Assembly (NCBI RefSeq): GCF_003350535.1
Contig: NZ_QQBB01000014.1
Span: 1 to 64,000 of the forward strand
Length of the DNA: 64,000 bases
Origin: Microvirga subterranea
GTDB lineage: Bacteria > Pseudomonadota > Alphaproteobacteria > Rhizobiales > Beijerinckiaceae
Reading direction: 5' to 3'
Made by a program: the position numbers and the translations under genes. The notes below the pieces were generated by a model. That model ran no database searches and was not told the origin of the DNA. It saw only the letters and a program-made list of their open reading frames with translations. Below, one piece after another: positions 1 to 8,128 of this stretch. The first letter of the stretch is position 1. Every line of letters begins with the position of its first letter.

Positions 1-6
1 CCATGG

Positions 7-83
<77 letters not shown>

Positions 84-91
84 ACACACAA

Positions 92-127
92 AAAAACCCC
101 CGCCGGTCAAACCCGACGGGGGTTTTT
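92..127 (+). terminator. Rho-independent terminator of the tRNA-fMet gene
   Basis: A GC-rich stem (CCCCCGCCGG at 97-106 against CCGACGGGGG at 113-122, one mismatch) has a short loop and is followed by TTTTT. The A-run before the stem mirrors the T-run, so it could also terminate leftward transcription. Confidence 0.85.
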
Positions 128-586
128 GCTCGTCCAGACAACAAACACCAAAACGGACAAGCGCACAGAAAATACTTTCTGTGGTTGAGAGGCTTTCGCG
201 ACATGCCCTCACGCATAGCGTGACGATCAATTCGGACAACCGGCAATGCCCGGGACTGGCTGCCCCTCGCCTGCCCCGCACTAGGCCGTAGCGAGATGAC
301 CTACGGGCTCGTGATTACGACATTCTGCTGTCCGGAACCGCGCATCGATGCAGACATCGACAACCTTCTTGTTCCAGGTCGAGATCAAGCGTGATCGTGC
401 AATACAGGTCGTCAGGCGCGAGGTTGTACAATCCTCCGCCTTAAGCTGGTGGAGCGGCGCCTTCTCGATCGGATCGTGTCCAGAACCCATCCGGAGGGGC
501 CCAATATGAGCTCTCCTCCAGGGAGTGGTACACAATAGGCAGGACCGCGCCGATGAGGATGTTCCAGGCTCTCAATTGCCGACGGC
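128..586. other. Intergenic stretch, no recognised gene
   Basis: Between the tRNA terminator and the sigma-factor gene I see no convincing coding sequence. An open frame on the minus strand at 281-535 (84 codons) has no recognisable motif and no good ribosome binding site. Confidence 0.4.
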
Positions 587-1075
587 TCACCCCACGTCCG
601 TCACGGTCATTCCCATCAGTTCAGCCAATCTGGTGCGGGCCCGATTGACGCGGCTCTTCATCGTTCCGACCTTCACGCCCAGCACGGTCGCGGCCTCCTC
701 GTAGGCCATTCCCTCCGCCCCGACCAAGATCAGTGCATCCCGGTGCTCGGGAGAAAGCTTCGCCAGTGCCGCTTCCAGGTTCCGCATGATGATCTTGTGT
801 TCCTGGTCCGCAATCGTGATGAGTGTGCTCGAATACAGGCCGGCCCCATCCTCCACCTCCCTTTGTGTCTTGCGGTGGGCCGAGAAGTAGGCATTGCGCA
901 GGATGGTGAAGAGCCATGCCTCCATGTTGGTGCCAGGCTCGAAGCGCTCCTGCCTAGTGATAGCCTTGAGCACCGTGTCCCGCACTAGGTCTTCCGCGCC
1001 GTCGATGCTCCTCGTTAGGTTGATCGCGAATGCCCGCAGCGGCGGGAGCGCCCGCAGGACGGCGTCGACGAACGC
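587..1075 (-). pseudogene. EcfG-type ECF sigma factor, 5' end broken or start unclear
   Basis: The frame encodes an ECF sigma factor of the EcfG (general stress response) type. Region 2 is represented by LPPLRAFAINL, GAEDLV, FEPGTNMEAWLF and TILRNAYFS. Region 4 has LSPEHRDALILVGAEGMAYEEAA and the recognition helix VGTMKSRVNRARTRL, as in EcfG proteins. Homology runs back to about 1075, directly after an in-frame TAG at 1076-1078. No ATG, GTG or TTG lies between that stop and GTG at 985, and a start at 985 would remove half of region 2. Either an amber mutation struck codon 14 of a gene starting at ATG 1117, or an unusual start is used. The family call is firm. Whether the gene works is open. 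Confidence 0.65.
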
Positions 1076-1255
1076 CTAGTCGACCGGCTCTGTATGGGCG
1101 CGGACGACCTGCGCCATTCGGTCCGCCGGACGGGCGAGGTGCTGCGGGAGCCCGATCGCGTCAGGGTTGCCGGAGAGAGGCCACAACTGCTCGCCCAGGT
1201 GGGATCGAACGACGTCATCGAGTGCGACGACAGAATGAGAGATCGGCTGGTGCAT
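1076..1255 (-). CDS. NepR-like anti-sigma factor candidate
   Basis: A 59-codon frame from ATG 1255 ends immediately in front of the EcfG sigma sequence, in the same frame. Length and position fit NepR, the small anti-sigma factor usually encoded directly upstream of ecfG. The central HLGEQLWPLSG followed by LPQHLARPADRMAQ resembles the two short NepR helices (LGxQL and LPxxL). Similarity is weak and no strong ribosome binding site is visible. Alternatively the last 14 codons belong to a broken ecfG start. Confidence 0.35.
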   Translation of the reverse strand: MHQPISHSVVALDDVVRSHLGEQLWPLSGNPDAIGLPQHLARPADRMAQVVRAHTEPVD

Positions 1256-1636
1256 GATTGGGGCATGAGCCGACCGGCCGCCCCCCCGCAGGCGGGGGCG
1301 CAAGCGCGGGCAGATGTCCCAGCCGGTCGGCGATGCAGACGTGGGATCCGGGCAGGAGCACCCCGGATCGTATGCAGGCTGCAACAGGCTCTTGCGGTCA
1401 TGCCGTTGCGACGAACAGCACCTGTCAGGCCGCGTGTCTCTCCGCCAAGATCCGGTCCGGATCGAGCGGCCCGAACAGGATGTCGGCTCACATGCCCTCG
1501 GGCCATTCCGGGTCGGGATCCATGCCCGATGCCTGGCAGCCGGAGCCCTGCTCCGTCCCGGTTCATTCGATCGCCCGCCCGGTGATGAATGAAGGAGCGT
1601 GGCATGGGGTATTGGGCCTCTCGTTTGCGGCAGCGA
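1256..1636. other. Non-coding or decayed stretch upstream of the NepR-like ORF
   Basis: No intact gene is recognisable. On the minus strand one frame reads protein-like text (for example ADILFGPLDPDRILAERHAA) broken by three TGA codons, so this may be a decayed gene. I cannot name its family. Confidence 0.25.
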
Positions 1637-1792
1637 TCATGGCTTCCCGGAGTCGGGCAGCGCCTGAGGCTGCTTGAGGCGGGAATCGCCGATCGCGGTC
1701 GTCAGACCCTCCTTGGCCCGGAGAATGGTCATGGCCCGCAGCAACGTGTCATCCACGCGCTTGGCAAAGCCGTGCATGGGAAATCTCACCAT
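1637..1792 (-). CDS. Small hypothetical protein, 51 aa
   Basis: ATG 1792 is preceded by a strong ribosome binding site (AGGAGGAG on the minus strand, about 5 bases away). The product begins MVRFPMHGFAKRVDDTLLRA and ends LPDSGKP. It is basic, with a short helix-forming first half and no membrane segment. No family is recognised. The ribosome binding site is the main reason to accept it. It sits among remnants of stress-response genes and may be a survivor of that decay. Confidence 0.4.
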   Translation of the reverse strand: MVRFPMHGFAKRVDDTLLRAMTILRAKEGLTTAIGDSRLKQPQALPDSGKP

Positions 1793-2136
1793 CAGTCTCC
1801 TCCTGAATGCAAGGGTGGCGGTGACGTCGCTCGGCCCTCCGGCGCCGGGGCAAAACGCATAATGTCTTCAATGATGGCGTCATCGAGCCGAGTGAGCAGA
1901 GCCTGCCACGCGGTGGCATCCGTTTACAGACCAGACGGAGCCCCATCTCTGCTCCTTTCAGGCTCAAGCTCCCTCGCCGACGGGCGCAGGGCCTCCCAAA
2001 CCGGAAGAGTGCCAGGCAGGCTGCGCCTACGGTTGAGGTCGGTCCTTCCATCCAGCAGATATCAGATTTGAGCCAAGCAAAATCGGGTGAGGACCTGAGG
2101 AGGCAATCAGGATCCACGGTAGACGAGGCTGGAGGG
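1793..2136. other. Intergenic stretch with a possible gene fragment
   Basis: No intact gene is supported. On the minus strand near 1825-1930 a startless frame reads DATAWQALLTRLDDAIIEDIM, bounded by stops, which looks like a fragment of a small protein. The longer open frames here on both strands look like compositional artefacts. Confidence 0.25.
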
Positions 2137-2469
2137 CTAAGGTTCGTTCAGCTTATTGCGCACGGCGTGGAGTGCAAACTCGACCCCGGAGCGCAGGTTC
2201 AGCTTACGCATCGCGGAGGCACGGCGAGTCTCGACTGTCTTGACGCTCACCGCCCAGCGGTCGGCGATCGCCCGGTTGCTCTGTCCCTCCGCCACAAGCT
2301 GGATCACCTCACGCTCGCGTGCGGTCAGCGTGTCCGATGCCGTGACCTTGCCGCCACCGAGGAAGTCGTCGAGCAGGGTCTCGGCGACCTGTCGCGAGAA
2401 GCAGGGTTTCTTGCGAAGGAGCGCCTGAACGGCCCTGACAATCTGACTGTCTTCTTCGGTCTTCAGCAC
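2137..2469 (-). pseudogene. Truncated NarL/FixJ-family response regulator (HTH half only)
   Basis: The frame encodes the end of a receiver domain (VLKTEEDSQIVRAVQALL, matching the last receiver helix after the conserved Lys) and a complete LuxR-type helix-turn-helix (LTAREREVIQLVAEGQSNRA, then VSVKTVETRRASAMRKL). A stop lies in frame a few codons upstream, and the rest of the receiver cannot be found in any frame. The GTG at 2469 is the only nearby start. I read it as a 5'-truncated regulator, though a free-standing LuxR DNA-binding protein cannot be excluded. Confidence 0.65.
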
Positions 2470-2663
2470 ACATCCCCTTGCTTGAGCCAGCCCTGAACAA
2501 GCGATGCTGCCCTCTTAGAAGTCCTATGCTCTACCGGGGCGAAGTCTCGAGTCGAGTGAACGTCTCTTCTGGCCCCTGAGCGGTCCGCTGACGCACCCTC
2601 AGGTCGCGCTCGATCGGTGTAGCGTTCGACGGACGACCGCGAAACGGGACCAGGTCAATCCCG

Positions 2664-3428
2664 TTAAGATCGCAGCACTGTCTCTGTGCTTTCCGGCAGG
2701 TTTTCCTTAGCCCAGATAGCGGCTTGGGTGCGATTGGCAGCACCGATTTTTTTCAGGATGGATTTCAAGTGGTTCTTCACCGTTGCTTCAGCCACGCCGA
2801 AGTTTCGGGCAATGCTTTTGTTGGGTTCGCCGGCGCTGAGGCAACTCAGGATCTCCGTCTCGCGTGTCGAGAGCTTTCCGACGATTGGATTAGCCAGTTT
2901 CGTGCCCGAATCCGTGCTGCACTCCTCGGTCTTTCCTGCTTCAGTGGTTCCGTCGAGCAATGCGTCGATGAGGGAGTGCGGCAGCACCACCTCCCCCAGC
3001 ATGACAAGTTCGAGCGATTTGATGAGAACCTCGCAGCCGCTCGCCGGCAAGCAGAAGCCATTAACCCCCGCATTGCGCCCCGAACGCGCAATCTCGAGGC
3101 TGAATGCGTCCGCTATCAGGACGACCCGAGCTCGGGGATTTTGGCTCTTGAGTCTGTCGATGGACTGAAGAACCTGCTCGAGGGGACCATTCCCGTCAAT
3201 GATGAACAGATCAGGTGAAGGGCCGAGTGAGCCATCGAGAGACGGTTCTGCGGTGTATGCGGCATCGGACACTACAAAGCGAGTTCCGGCCAACAACTGC
3301 CTGAGGCCGAGGCGCACCAGAGGGTTGTTGCAGACCAGGACTGTTGAGACCTCTTTGTCGGATCCTGGGGCGGCGCTACCAACTTGGCCGAGTCTGCGAG
3401 CCTCAAAGTCGAATAGCTTCCCAGACAT
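2664..3428 (-). CDS. LuxR-family regulator with a degenerate receiver domain, CsgD-like
   Basis: The 254-residue protein has an N-terminal receiver-like domain (about 28-145) and a C-terminal LuxR/NarL helix-turn-helix (about 186-245: LSTRETEILSCLSAGEPNKS, then VAEATVKNHLKSILKKIG). The acidic pair that binds Mg2+ in real receivers is replaced by Asn34-Asn35. The phospho-acceptor Asp78 is kept, but the conserved Lys is missing (FCLPASG). CsgD, the curli master regulator of enterobacteria, is also a LuxR protein with a non-canonical receiver, and this gene lies at the end of a curli cluster on the same strand. Its control of curli is inference. ATG 3428 was chosen over 3449 because GGCAGGAAG precedes it. 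Confidence 0.8.
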   Translation of the reverse strand: MSGKLFDFEARRLGQVGSAAPGSDKEVSTVLVCNNPLVRLGLRQLLAGTRFVVSDAAYTAEPSLDGSLGPSPDLFIIDGNGPLEQVLQSIDRLKSQNPRARVVLIADAFSLEIARSGRNAGVNGFCLPASGCEVLIKSLELVMLGEVVLPHSLIDALLDGTTEAGKTEECSTDSGTKLANPIVGKLSTRETEILSCLSAGEPNKSIARNFGVAEATVKNHLKSILKKIGAANRTQAAIWAKENLPESTETVLRS

Positions 3429-3700
3429 CTTCCTGCCCCCACACGTCACGCCACCGGGGCCTCACTAGGAGACGAAGGTGGCATCCTGCAAGAGCTAGAC
3501 CTGTATTCCTACTACCTTAGAGGTATCAATCTAATCCAAAAGAGCGGTGCGCTGGAAACCTGACATTAGCTAATTGCGTGGAAACCGCACCTGTTGCAGG
3601 ACCACAGAGTGACATGGCAACATGTCCTTGCTCTACGTCGGCAACCCGTCAATCCTCAAATGGGTCGACAACCTTTCATGAGCAAATGATCTCCTCCTTG

Positions 3701-4030
3701 TCAGCGCTCGATCTGCTGAATGCGCGTCTTTTCATTCGGCGTAAGCGGTGCCCTTGGGTGATGGAGTCGCGGACTGCCCCTCTGGAAGCGCTCCATTTTC
3801 ATTGCTCTCGGCACGGGGATGACGGAGCCTGTTGCGTCTGGAACAACATTGTCATCCCACAGCTGGGGCGACATGATTTGGGGACCCCATCGCTCGAAGT
3901 CGTCGATGCAACGACGCAACTCGACAGGATCGGTCAGAAAGGTGCAATCGTTAACGTTGGCGGGGGCATCGTCCTGCGCTTGGACGGACGAGGCCAGAGC
4001 AATAAGCATGGAAACAGTTGCAAGGCGCAC
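3701..4030 (-). CDS. Small secreted protein of unknown function
   Basis: The 109-residue product starts with a typical Sec signal peptide ending SSVQAQ. The mature part has two Cys in CTFLTDPVELRRC and a basic, Pro-rich tail. The GTG at 4030 is preceded by GGAGGG at good spacing, which favours it over ATG 4063, whose purine run directly abuts the start. It lies downstream of the lytic transglycosylase on the same strand and may belong to the curli transcription unit. No family recognised. Confidence 0.6.
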   Translation of the reverse strand: MRLATVSMLIALASSVQAQDDAPANVNDCTFLTDPVELRRCIDDFERWGPQIMSPQLWDDNVVPDATGSVIPVPRAMKMERFQRGSPRLHHPRAPLTPNEKTRIQQIER

Positions 4031-4257
4031 CGCAGTCCCTCCAGAGCCCCCGGCCTTCTCCATCCTCTTTAAAAGACGCGGAGCGGAGCGCAGGGTTCCT
4101 AGCCTCGAGGTCGAACGCAGGCAGCAGGATGGGAACTTTGCAGACTGCGTTCTAGGGCCTCACTGTCAGGGCCGTATCTGAAACCGCAGCATAGCTCCCG
4201 ACATGGAGCGGAGCAATGCCGGCTTCCCGGATCCTGCCATCTCTAAAGAACAAGCGT

Positions 4258-5214
4258 TCAGTACATCTTTTGAACGATGCAAGTTGAGCCGAGGGAGTTC
4301 ATCAGCGAACAGAGGGACTGCTCGCCACTAGCTTTTGCTTGCCGCTGCCCCCTGCTCCCTTTGCGTTGCTGAGCCTCGGCCTCGACTAGGACCGCAAGCT
4401 TTCTGTCCTGAAACGTAGTGGCTGGCGGGGGCCCTGCCGCACGTGTCATCGGCGCTGCACCGAACAGGGATGCACCGGAGACCTCTCTCGACGACGATGC
4501 CGGTGTGGATGCAAGGGCGCTCTGTGGAGCCCATTCCTGAACAGAACGCCCAGTGACGGCTAGAACATACGACCGGGTCTCGGCGGGCAGGTCGCCCCTC
4601 CCCGCAAGCCACGACTGCACGCGCTGCGGCCCGGCATTATACGCCGCTGCGGCTAGACCGAGATTGCCGAATCTGACCTTCAGATCCTTGAGCAGCTCGG
4701 CCGATTTGGGAATCGCCTGTGCAGGATCGAAGGGATTGACCAGTCCGCGCTCTGTGGCGGTCGCCGGCATGAACTGAGCGATGCCCATTGCTCCGACCGG
4801 ACTCAGGGCTTGCGGATTAAAGCCGCTCTCCTGTCTGATCAAACGGGCGAAGAACCAGACTGGAATGTCGTTGCGGAGAGCCTCAGCCTCAATCAGGCCA
4901 TGAACATCGTAGCCGCCCAGAACTCCCCACACCGGGCTGGAGGCGTCCGTCTGCCTGGATTGGACTTCGTCCAAAGCAGGCGCGCTGAGGAGAACGGCCA
5001 CCTGGGGCCTCGCCCCACTTCTCTCCGCATCAACCGGCGAATTTTCACTGCGCCCACGGTCGAATGAAGCGCTCTGTCCGGTCGTCTCGACTTCTGTTGA
5101 AGCGACGCCACTGCCTTTAGCCGGCACTGGATCCGCTACCTCCGCCTGAGCGGATGCGGCAACGAGCAGCATAACGAGGATGGTGGTCCGGAACGGAGTC
5201 GTGCAGTGCTTCAT
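4258..5214 (-). CDS. Lytic transglycosylase (SLT family)
   Basis: The protein should cleave peptidoglycan glycan strands in the periplasm. A signal peptide (residues 1-24) precedes a low-complexity linker and a C-terminal SLT domain of the Slt70/goose-lysozyme fold (about 105-215). The catalytic Glu129 lies in RQESGFNPQALSPVGAMGIA, followed by QFMPATA and the family motif AYNAGPQRV (191-199). It starts 34 bases after csgG, so it is probably co-transcribed with the curli genes and may open the cell wall for the secretion machinery. That role is inference. Confidence 0.9.
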   Translation of the reverse strand: MKHCTTPFRTTILVMLLVAASAQAEVADPVPAKGSGVASTEVETTGQSASFDRGRSENSPVDAERSGARPQVAVLLSAPALDEVQSRQTDASSPVWGVLGGYDVHGLIEAEALRNDIPVWFFARLIRQESGFNPQALSPVGAMGIAQFMPATATERGLVNPFDPAQAIPKSAELLKDLKVRFGNLGLAAAAYNAGPQRVQSWLAGRGDLPAETRSYVLAVTGRSVQEWAPQSALASTPASSSREVSGASLFGAAPMTRAAGPPPATTFQDRKLAVLVEAEAQQRKGSRGQRQAKASGEQSLCSLMNSLGSTCIVQKMY

Positions 5215-5248
5215 CTTTTCACAAGCGCTTCGCCGCTCAGTCTCTGGG

Positions 5249-6148
5249 CTATCCGCGTACTTTCAAGGCGACCTCTTCGCGGGCCGGCACCTCGCCGACC
5301 ACGGGATTGGGATCGTCTCGGGTCAGATACTCTGCGATGAGGCGGTCGCCTGCAGCCCGGTCACGGAATTTCCAGAGACCCTTTCTCGTCCCTTCCATGA
5401 TCGTGGAGTAGACGGCGAGCTCGATCGCCTCGCGTACGGCCAGCTGCGTCGGCTCGTTCCGCGTAACGCCCGCCTCGAGTTCCAGAAGCTTATTGATGGC
5501 GACGTATTTGTATGTTCCGGCTGACGCACCGAATGAATAGATGGTCTTGGTCGTCGTGACGCTGCTCAGGACCTCGCCGGTCTGAACCGACACGATGCGC
5601 ATCGCAACGGTCACGACGTCGCGGCGGTACTTGGTGTCGCCACCGATCCCGAGATACCGCGCTCCAACACCACCCGTGATCGTGTTGGCGTCGTAGGCGA
5701 TGATGCCGCCTTCGATGATCAGGCCCGCAAAACGGATGGGGGGTAGCGGCTTCGCATTGTCTCCGTCGAACTCGGCCCGCGTCGCACGAATGAGCTGGCG
5801 CTCCTGCAGCAGATTTGCGAGGCCGGCACGTTCGATCACGTTGAACCAGTCGCCGCCCCCTGCGCGCCGCAGAGCGTCGATCAGAAACGCCGCACCACCC
5901 TGCGTCACGGCCCGGGAATATTCCGCGATAAGCTCGTTCGGCTTGTTCTGTCCGGTCAGGTCCGGAAAGTTGTAGACCGCGATGTCGACCTTGCGCGTCG
6001 GCGGGGGAAGCGTCGCGAGGTTCAATCCAGTCGGCGATGGCGCCGTAACCGTCGGGGGCTCCTCCAGAAGCTCGCGCCCGTCAGTCATGCAGCCGGACAG
6101 CAAGCCGGCAACGACTGCGGCTGAAAGCAGCTTTACGACCTTGTTCAT
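5249..6148 (-). CDS. csgG: Curli secretion channel lipoprotein CsgG
   Basis: CsgG forms the nonameric outer-membrane pore that exports curlin subunits. The 299-residue protein has a lipoprotein signal with the lipobox LLSGC (Cys20). The CsgG core is visible in VDIAVYNFPDLTGQNKPNEL, WFNVIERAGLANLLQERQLI, IIEGGIIAYDANTITGGVGA, RYLGIGGDTKYRRDVVTVAM and the transmembrane-hairpin part TKTIYSFGASAG. It is preceded by csgF at 96 bases and followed by the transglycosylase gene. Confidence 0.95.
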   Translation of the reverse strand: MNKVVKLLSAAVVAGLLSGCMTDGRELLEEPPTVTAPSPTGLNLATLPPPTRKVDIAVYNFPDLTGQNKPNELIAEYSRAVTQGGAAFLIDALRRAGGGDWFNVIERAGLANLLQERQLIRATRAEFDGDNAKPLPPIRFAGLIIEGGIIAYDANTITGGVGARYLGIGGDTKYRRDVVTVAMRIVSVQTGEVLSSVTTTKTIYSFGASAGTYKYVAINKLLELEAGVTRNEPTQLAVREAIELAVYSTIMEGTRKGLWKFRDRAAGDRLIAEYLTRDDPNPVVGEVPAREEVALKVRG

Positions 6149-6244
6149 CTGTATAGGAGCCCCTACGCCCTTATTTTTTTATGTACTCTATGCCAAGCTA
6201 AGAGAAGCTAAGTAATCCATGCTCTTTGCATGCTTAAGGAAGCA

Positions 6245-6718
6245 TTAGGGCGTTGCAGGAACGACCACTTCCGTAACAGTCTGGCCATCGTTGATCGAGA
6301 TTTCCACGTTGCCGCCAACCCTTCGGAAGTTGATCGTCGTGCCTTCGAAAGAGAAGGTACCGCTCTGCTGGGCGTTCTCACCGAAAATCGCAGAGGTGAT
6401 CTGATTTGCGAGCGATCCGTAGAGCTGGCTCTGCAACTGCCGCGCAAAGATCTGACCCGGTGTCTGCTCACGCGAGGAGTTCGCGGCATTCATCTCGGAC
6501 TTCAGCTGATTGAGCCTCTGCTCCTTGCGGGTGAATTCGTTCTGGGCCGTTGCACCGGATTGTAGCCACGACCCGTTCAGCGGCGAACCGCCGAAAGCAG
6601 GATTGGTCGGCTGGTAAGTCAAGCTGCCGGCATGAGCCGAGGCTGCAATGGCGCCCCCTGCAACAACGACAGCAACACGCGCGAGATGGCGCGCGCTGAA
6701 TTGACAGATCTCGAACAT
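6245..6718 (-). CDS. csgF: Curli assembly protein CsgF
   Basis: CsgF is secreted through CsgG, sits in the pore mouth and links nucleation to export. A signal peptide ends near SAHAGS. The mature N-terminus LTYQPTNPAFGGSPLNGSW is the CsgG-binding signature of the family, followed by the helical QSQLYGSLANQITSAIFG and a beta-rich C-terminus with TINFRRVGGNVEISI. Length (157 aa) is slightly above enteric CsgF. Its start follows the end of the curlin-repeat gene by 36 bases, and GGGGGAA precedes the ATG. Confidence 0.93.
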   Translation of the reverse strand: MFEICQFSARHLARVAVVVAGGAIAASAHAGSLTYQPTNPAFGGSPLNGSWLQSGATAQNEFTRKEQRLNQLKSEMNAANSSREQTPGQIFARQLQSQLYGSLANQITSAIFGENAQQSGTFSFEGTTINFRRVGGNVEISINDGQTVTEVVVPATP

Positions 6719-6754
6719 TACTTGGTTCCCCCGAAGCCGATCATTCGCATACCA

Positions 6755-7501
6755 CTACTTTGATGTAGGGACAAACGACGGCATCTGCGTAATGGATATT
6801 GGTCCCCGTGCGGCCCCAGTGACACTGACCTGTCCGGTGAGATTGTCGCCATACTGGGCGTAGCTGACATTGTGACCCGAGCCGACGATCTTCGCCGACA
6901 TTGTATTATTGTTTCCGTCCTGAACGATGCCGAGCTGGTTGAAGCTTCCCGCCCCACCTCCATTCCCGCCGACGGAAGCGGCAAAGGCGTTGCCCGATCC
7001 GTACTGGCCGGTCACGACGACATTCCCATAGCCGCCGACGTTCAAGACCGCATCATTTTGGAAACCGGTCTGTTGCTGTTGCGTGCGATTTAAACTGCCG
7101 ATCACGGTCGTCGACGCCGAGTTTTCGTTCCCGACCTGAACGATCCGTGACTGATTGGACGAGCCCTGGGTCGCCGCACGGGACGACAGGACGGAGAAAA
7201 GCGCACCTTCATCGAACAATGTCGCGGTTGCGGTTGAAGTCGGCATGCCCGTGATGGAGGTCCATAGCGGGCTCTCCTGCTGGTCGGAGACACCTGACGT
7301 CGTGTTGGCGACAGGCAGACCCGTGCTTCGCGACGGAGCAGGCTCATTGAGATAGACCGTCGCGGCTTGCCCTAGGCCGACGGTGGGCAGCGTGAACAGG
7401 AATACGCCCATCAACCCGGCGCAGCATAGACCTGTCCGGCGCACCCTCGTCTGCGGGCCGGCGATTGTCTTGCTCGCATCGAGAATCGTGGAAGCATTCA
7501 T
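6755..7501 (-). CDS. Curlin-repeat protein, CsgB-like minor subunit
   Basis: A signal sequence (to about VGLGQA) and a spacer of about 75 residues precede degenerate curlin repeats with the X-Q-X-G-X-X-N pattern: SRIVQVGNENSAST, RTQQQQTGFQNDAVLNVGG, FNQLGIVQDGNNNTMSAK and VSYAQYGDNLTGQ. Repeats are fewer and less regular than in the curlin upstream, and a non-repeat N-terminal part is present. These features suggest a minor or nucleator subunit like CsgB rather than the main fibre protein. The CsgB role is inferred from position and repeat quality. Confidence 0.75.
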   Translation of the reverse strand: MNASTILDASKTIAGPQTRVRRTGLCCAGLMGVFLFTLPTVGLGQAATVYLNEPAPSRSTGLPVANTTSGVSDQQESPLWTSITGMPTSTATATLFDEGALFSVLSSRAATQGSSNQSRIVQVGNENSASTTVIGSLNRTQQQQTGFQNDAVLNVGGYGNVVVTGQYGSGNAFAASVGGNGGGAGSFNQLGIVQDGNNNTMSAKIVGSGHNVSYAQYGDNLTGQVSVTGAARGPISITQMPSFVPTSK

Positions 7502-7685
7502 GAGCGCAACCTTCTGTTCAGTTCGCCAGCATATTAGGACAAAATATGCTCCGTGGGATATTCGACCTGGCTCGCTTTTGCCATATGACTAACGGTCGAG
7601 CCTTCAACTTGAGGGATGCAGCCGCGCGGTCGTGCCGCATAGAAACTGTTACAACAGAACATGCGCAGCCCGGCCGCCGCCATCT

Positions 7686-8060
7686 CTAGCCCGTCGAACC
7701 GGAGCCGGTCTTCTCGCACTCATACGTGCGTCCTCCAGCCTCGATCACCAGAATGGCCTTGTAATCTGCACCCGCCTCGAGGCTGATGGCCATCTGACCG
7801 AGGATGTTCGCCAATGGCGGCTTCGCAACGAAGCTTCCGCCTTGTCTCGATGTCACCGAACCTGCAGGCCCCCTCCTGGTGATCTCGAACCGATACTGGC
7901 CGGCGGCTTCGACCTCAGTCGCGACGAGTCCCTGGAAGAGAACCTTGCCGTCCGCTCCCTCGGCGGTCAGCTTGCATGACAGAGGCCCCGCCTGAGGATC
8001 CTGTGCATGCACCACGGCCACTCCTCCCATCATCAGAACAAGGATCAGACGAGCGAGCAT
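7686..8060 (-). CDS. csgH: Curli assembly chaperone CsgH
   Basis: CsgH is the alphaproteobacterial periplasmic protein that keeps curlin from polymerising early, analogous to CsgC. The product has a signal peptide ending VVHAQ and a small beta-sandwich domain. Visible parts are SCKLTAEGADGKVLFQGLV, AAGQYRFEITRRG, RQGGSFV, and ADYKAILVIEAGGRTYEC, with one Cys near each end. I chose ATG 8060 because GGGAAGGG precedes it at good spacing. The upstream GTG 8093 lies inside a perfect hairpin. Confidence 0.8.
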   Translation of the reverse strand: MLARLILVLMMGGVAVVHAQDPQAGPLSCKLTAEGADGKVLFQGLVATEVEAAGQYRFEITRRGPAGSVTSRQGGSFVAKPPLANILGQMAISLEAGADYKAILVIEAGGRTYECEKTGSGSTG

Positions 8061-8085
8061 CTGCGCGGCCCTTCCCAACAGCGAG

Positions 8086-8107
8086 AGGGTCACCCGCAGG
8101 TGACCCT
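8086..8107 (-). promoter_or_regulatory. Intercistronic hairpin between the main curlin gene and csgH
   Basis: A perfect 9-bp inverted repeat (AGGGTCACC, loop CGCA, GGTGACCCT) lies between the curlin stop and the csgH start. No T-run follows on the minus strand, so it is more likely an mRNA-stabilising or attenuating stem. That would raise curlin message over the downstream genes. Confidence 0.5.
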
Positions 8108-8128
8108 CCCTTCACGAGCGTACAGCGA

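Noticed and set aside
1015..1605. Minus-strand open frame of 196 codons
   Set aside because: Arg/Ser-rich text in the frame next to the sigma and NepR-like frames; typical GC artefact.
3578..4072. Plus-strand frame opposite the small secreted protein
   Set aside because: The minus strand has a signal peptide and a strong ribosome binding site; the plus frame has neither.
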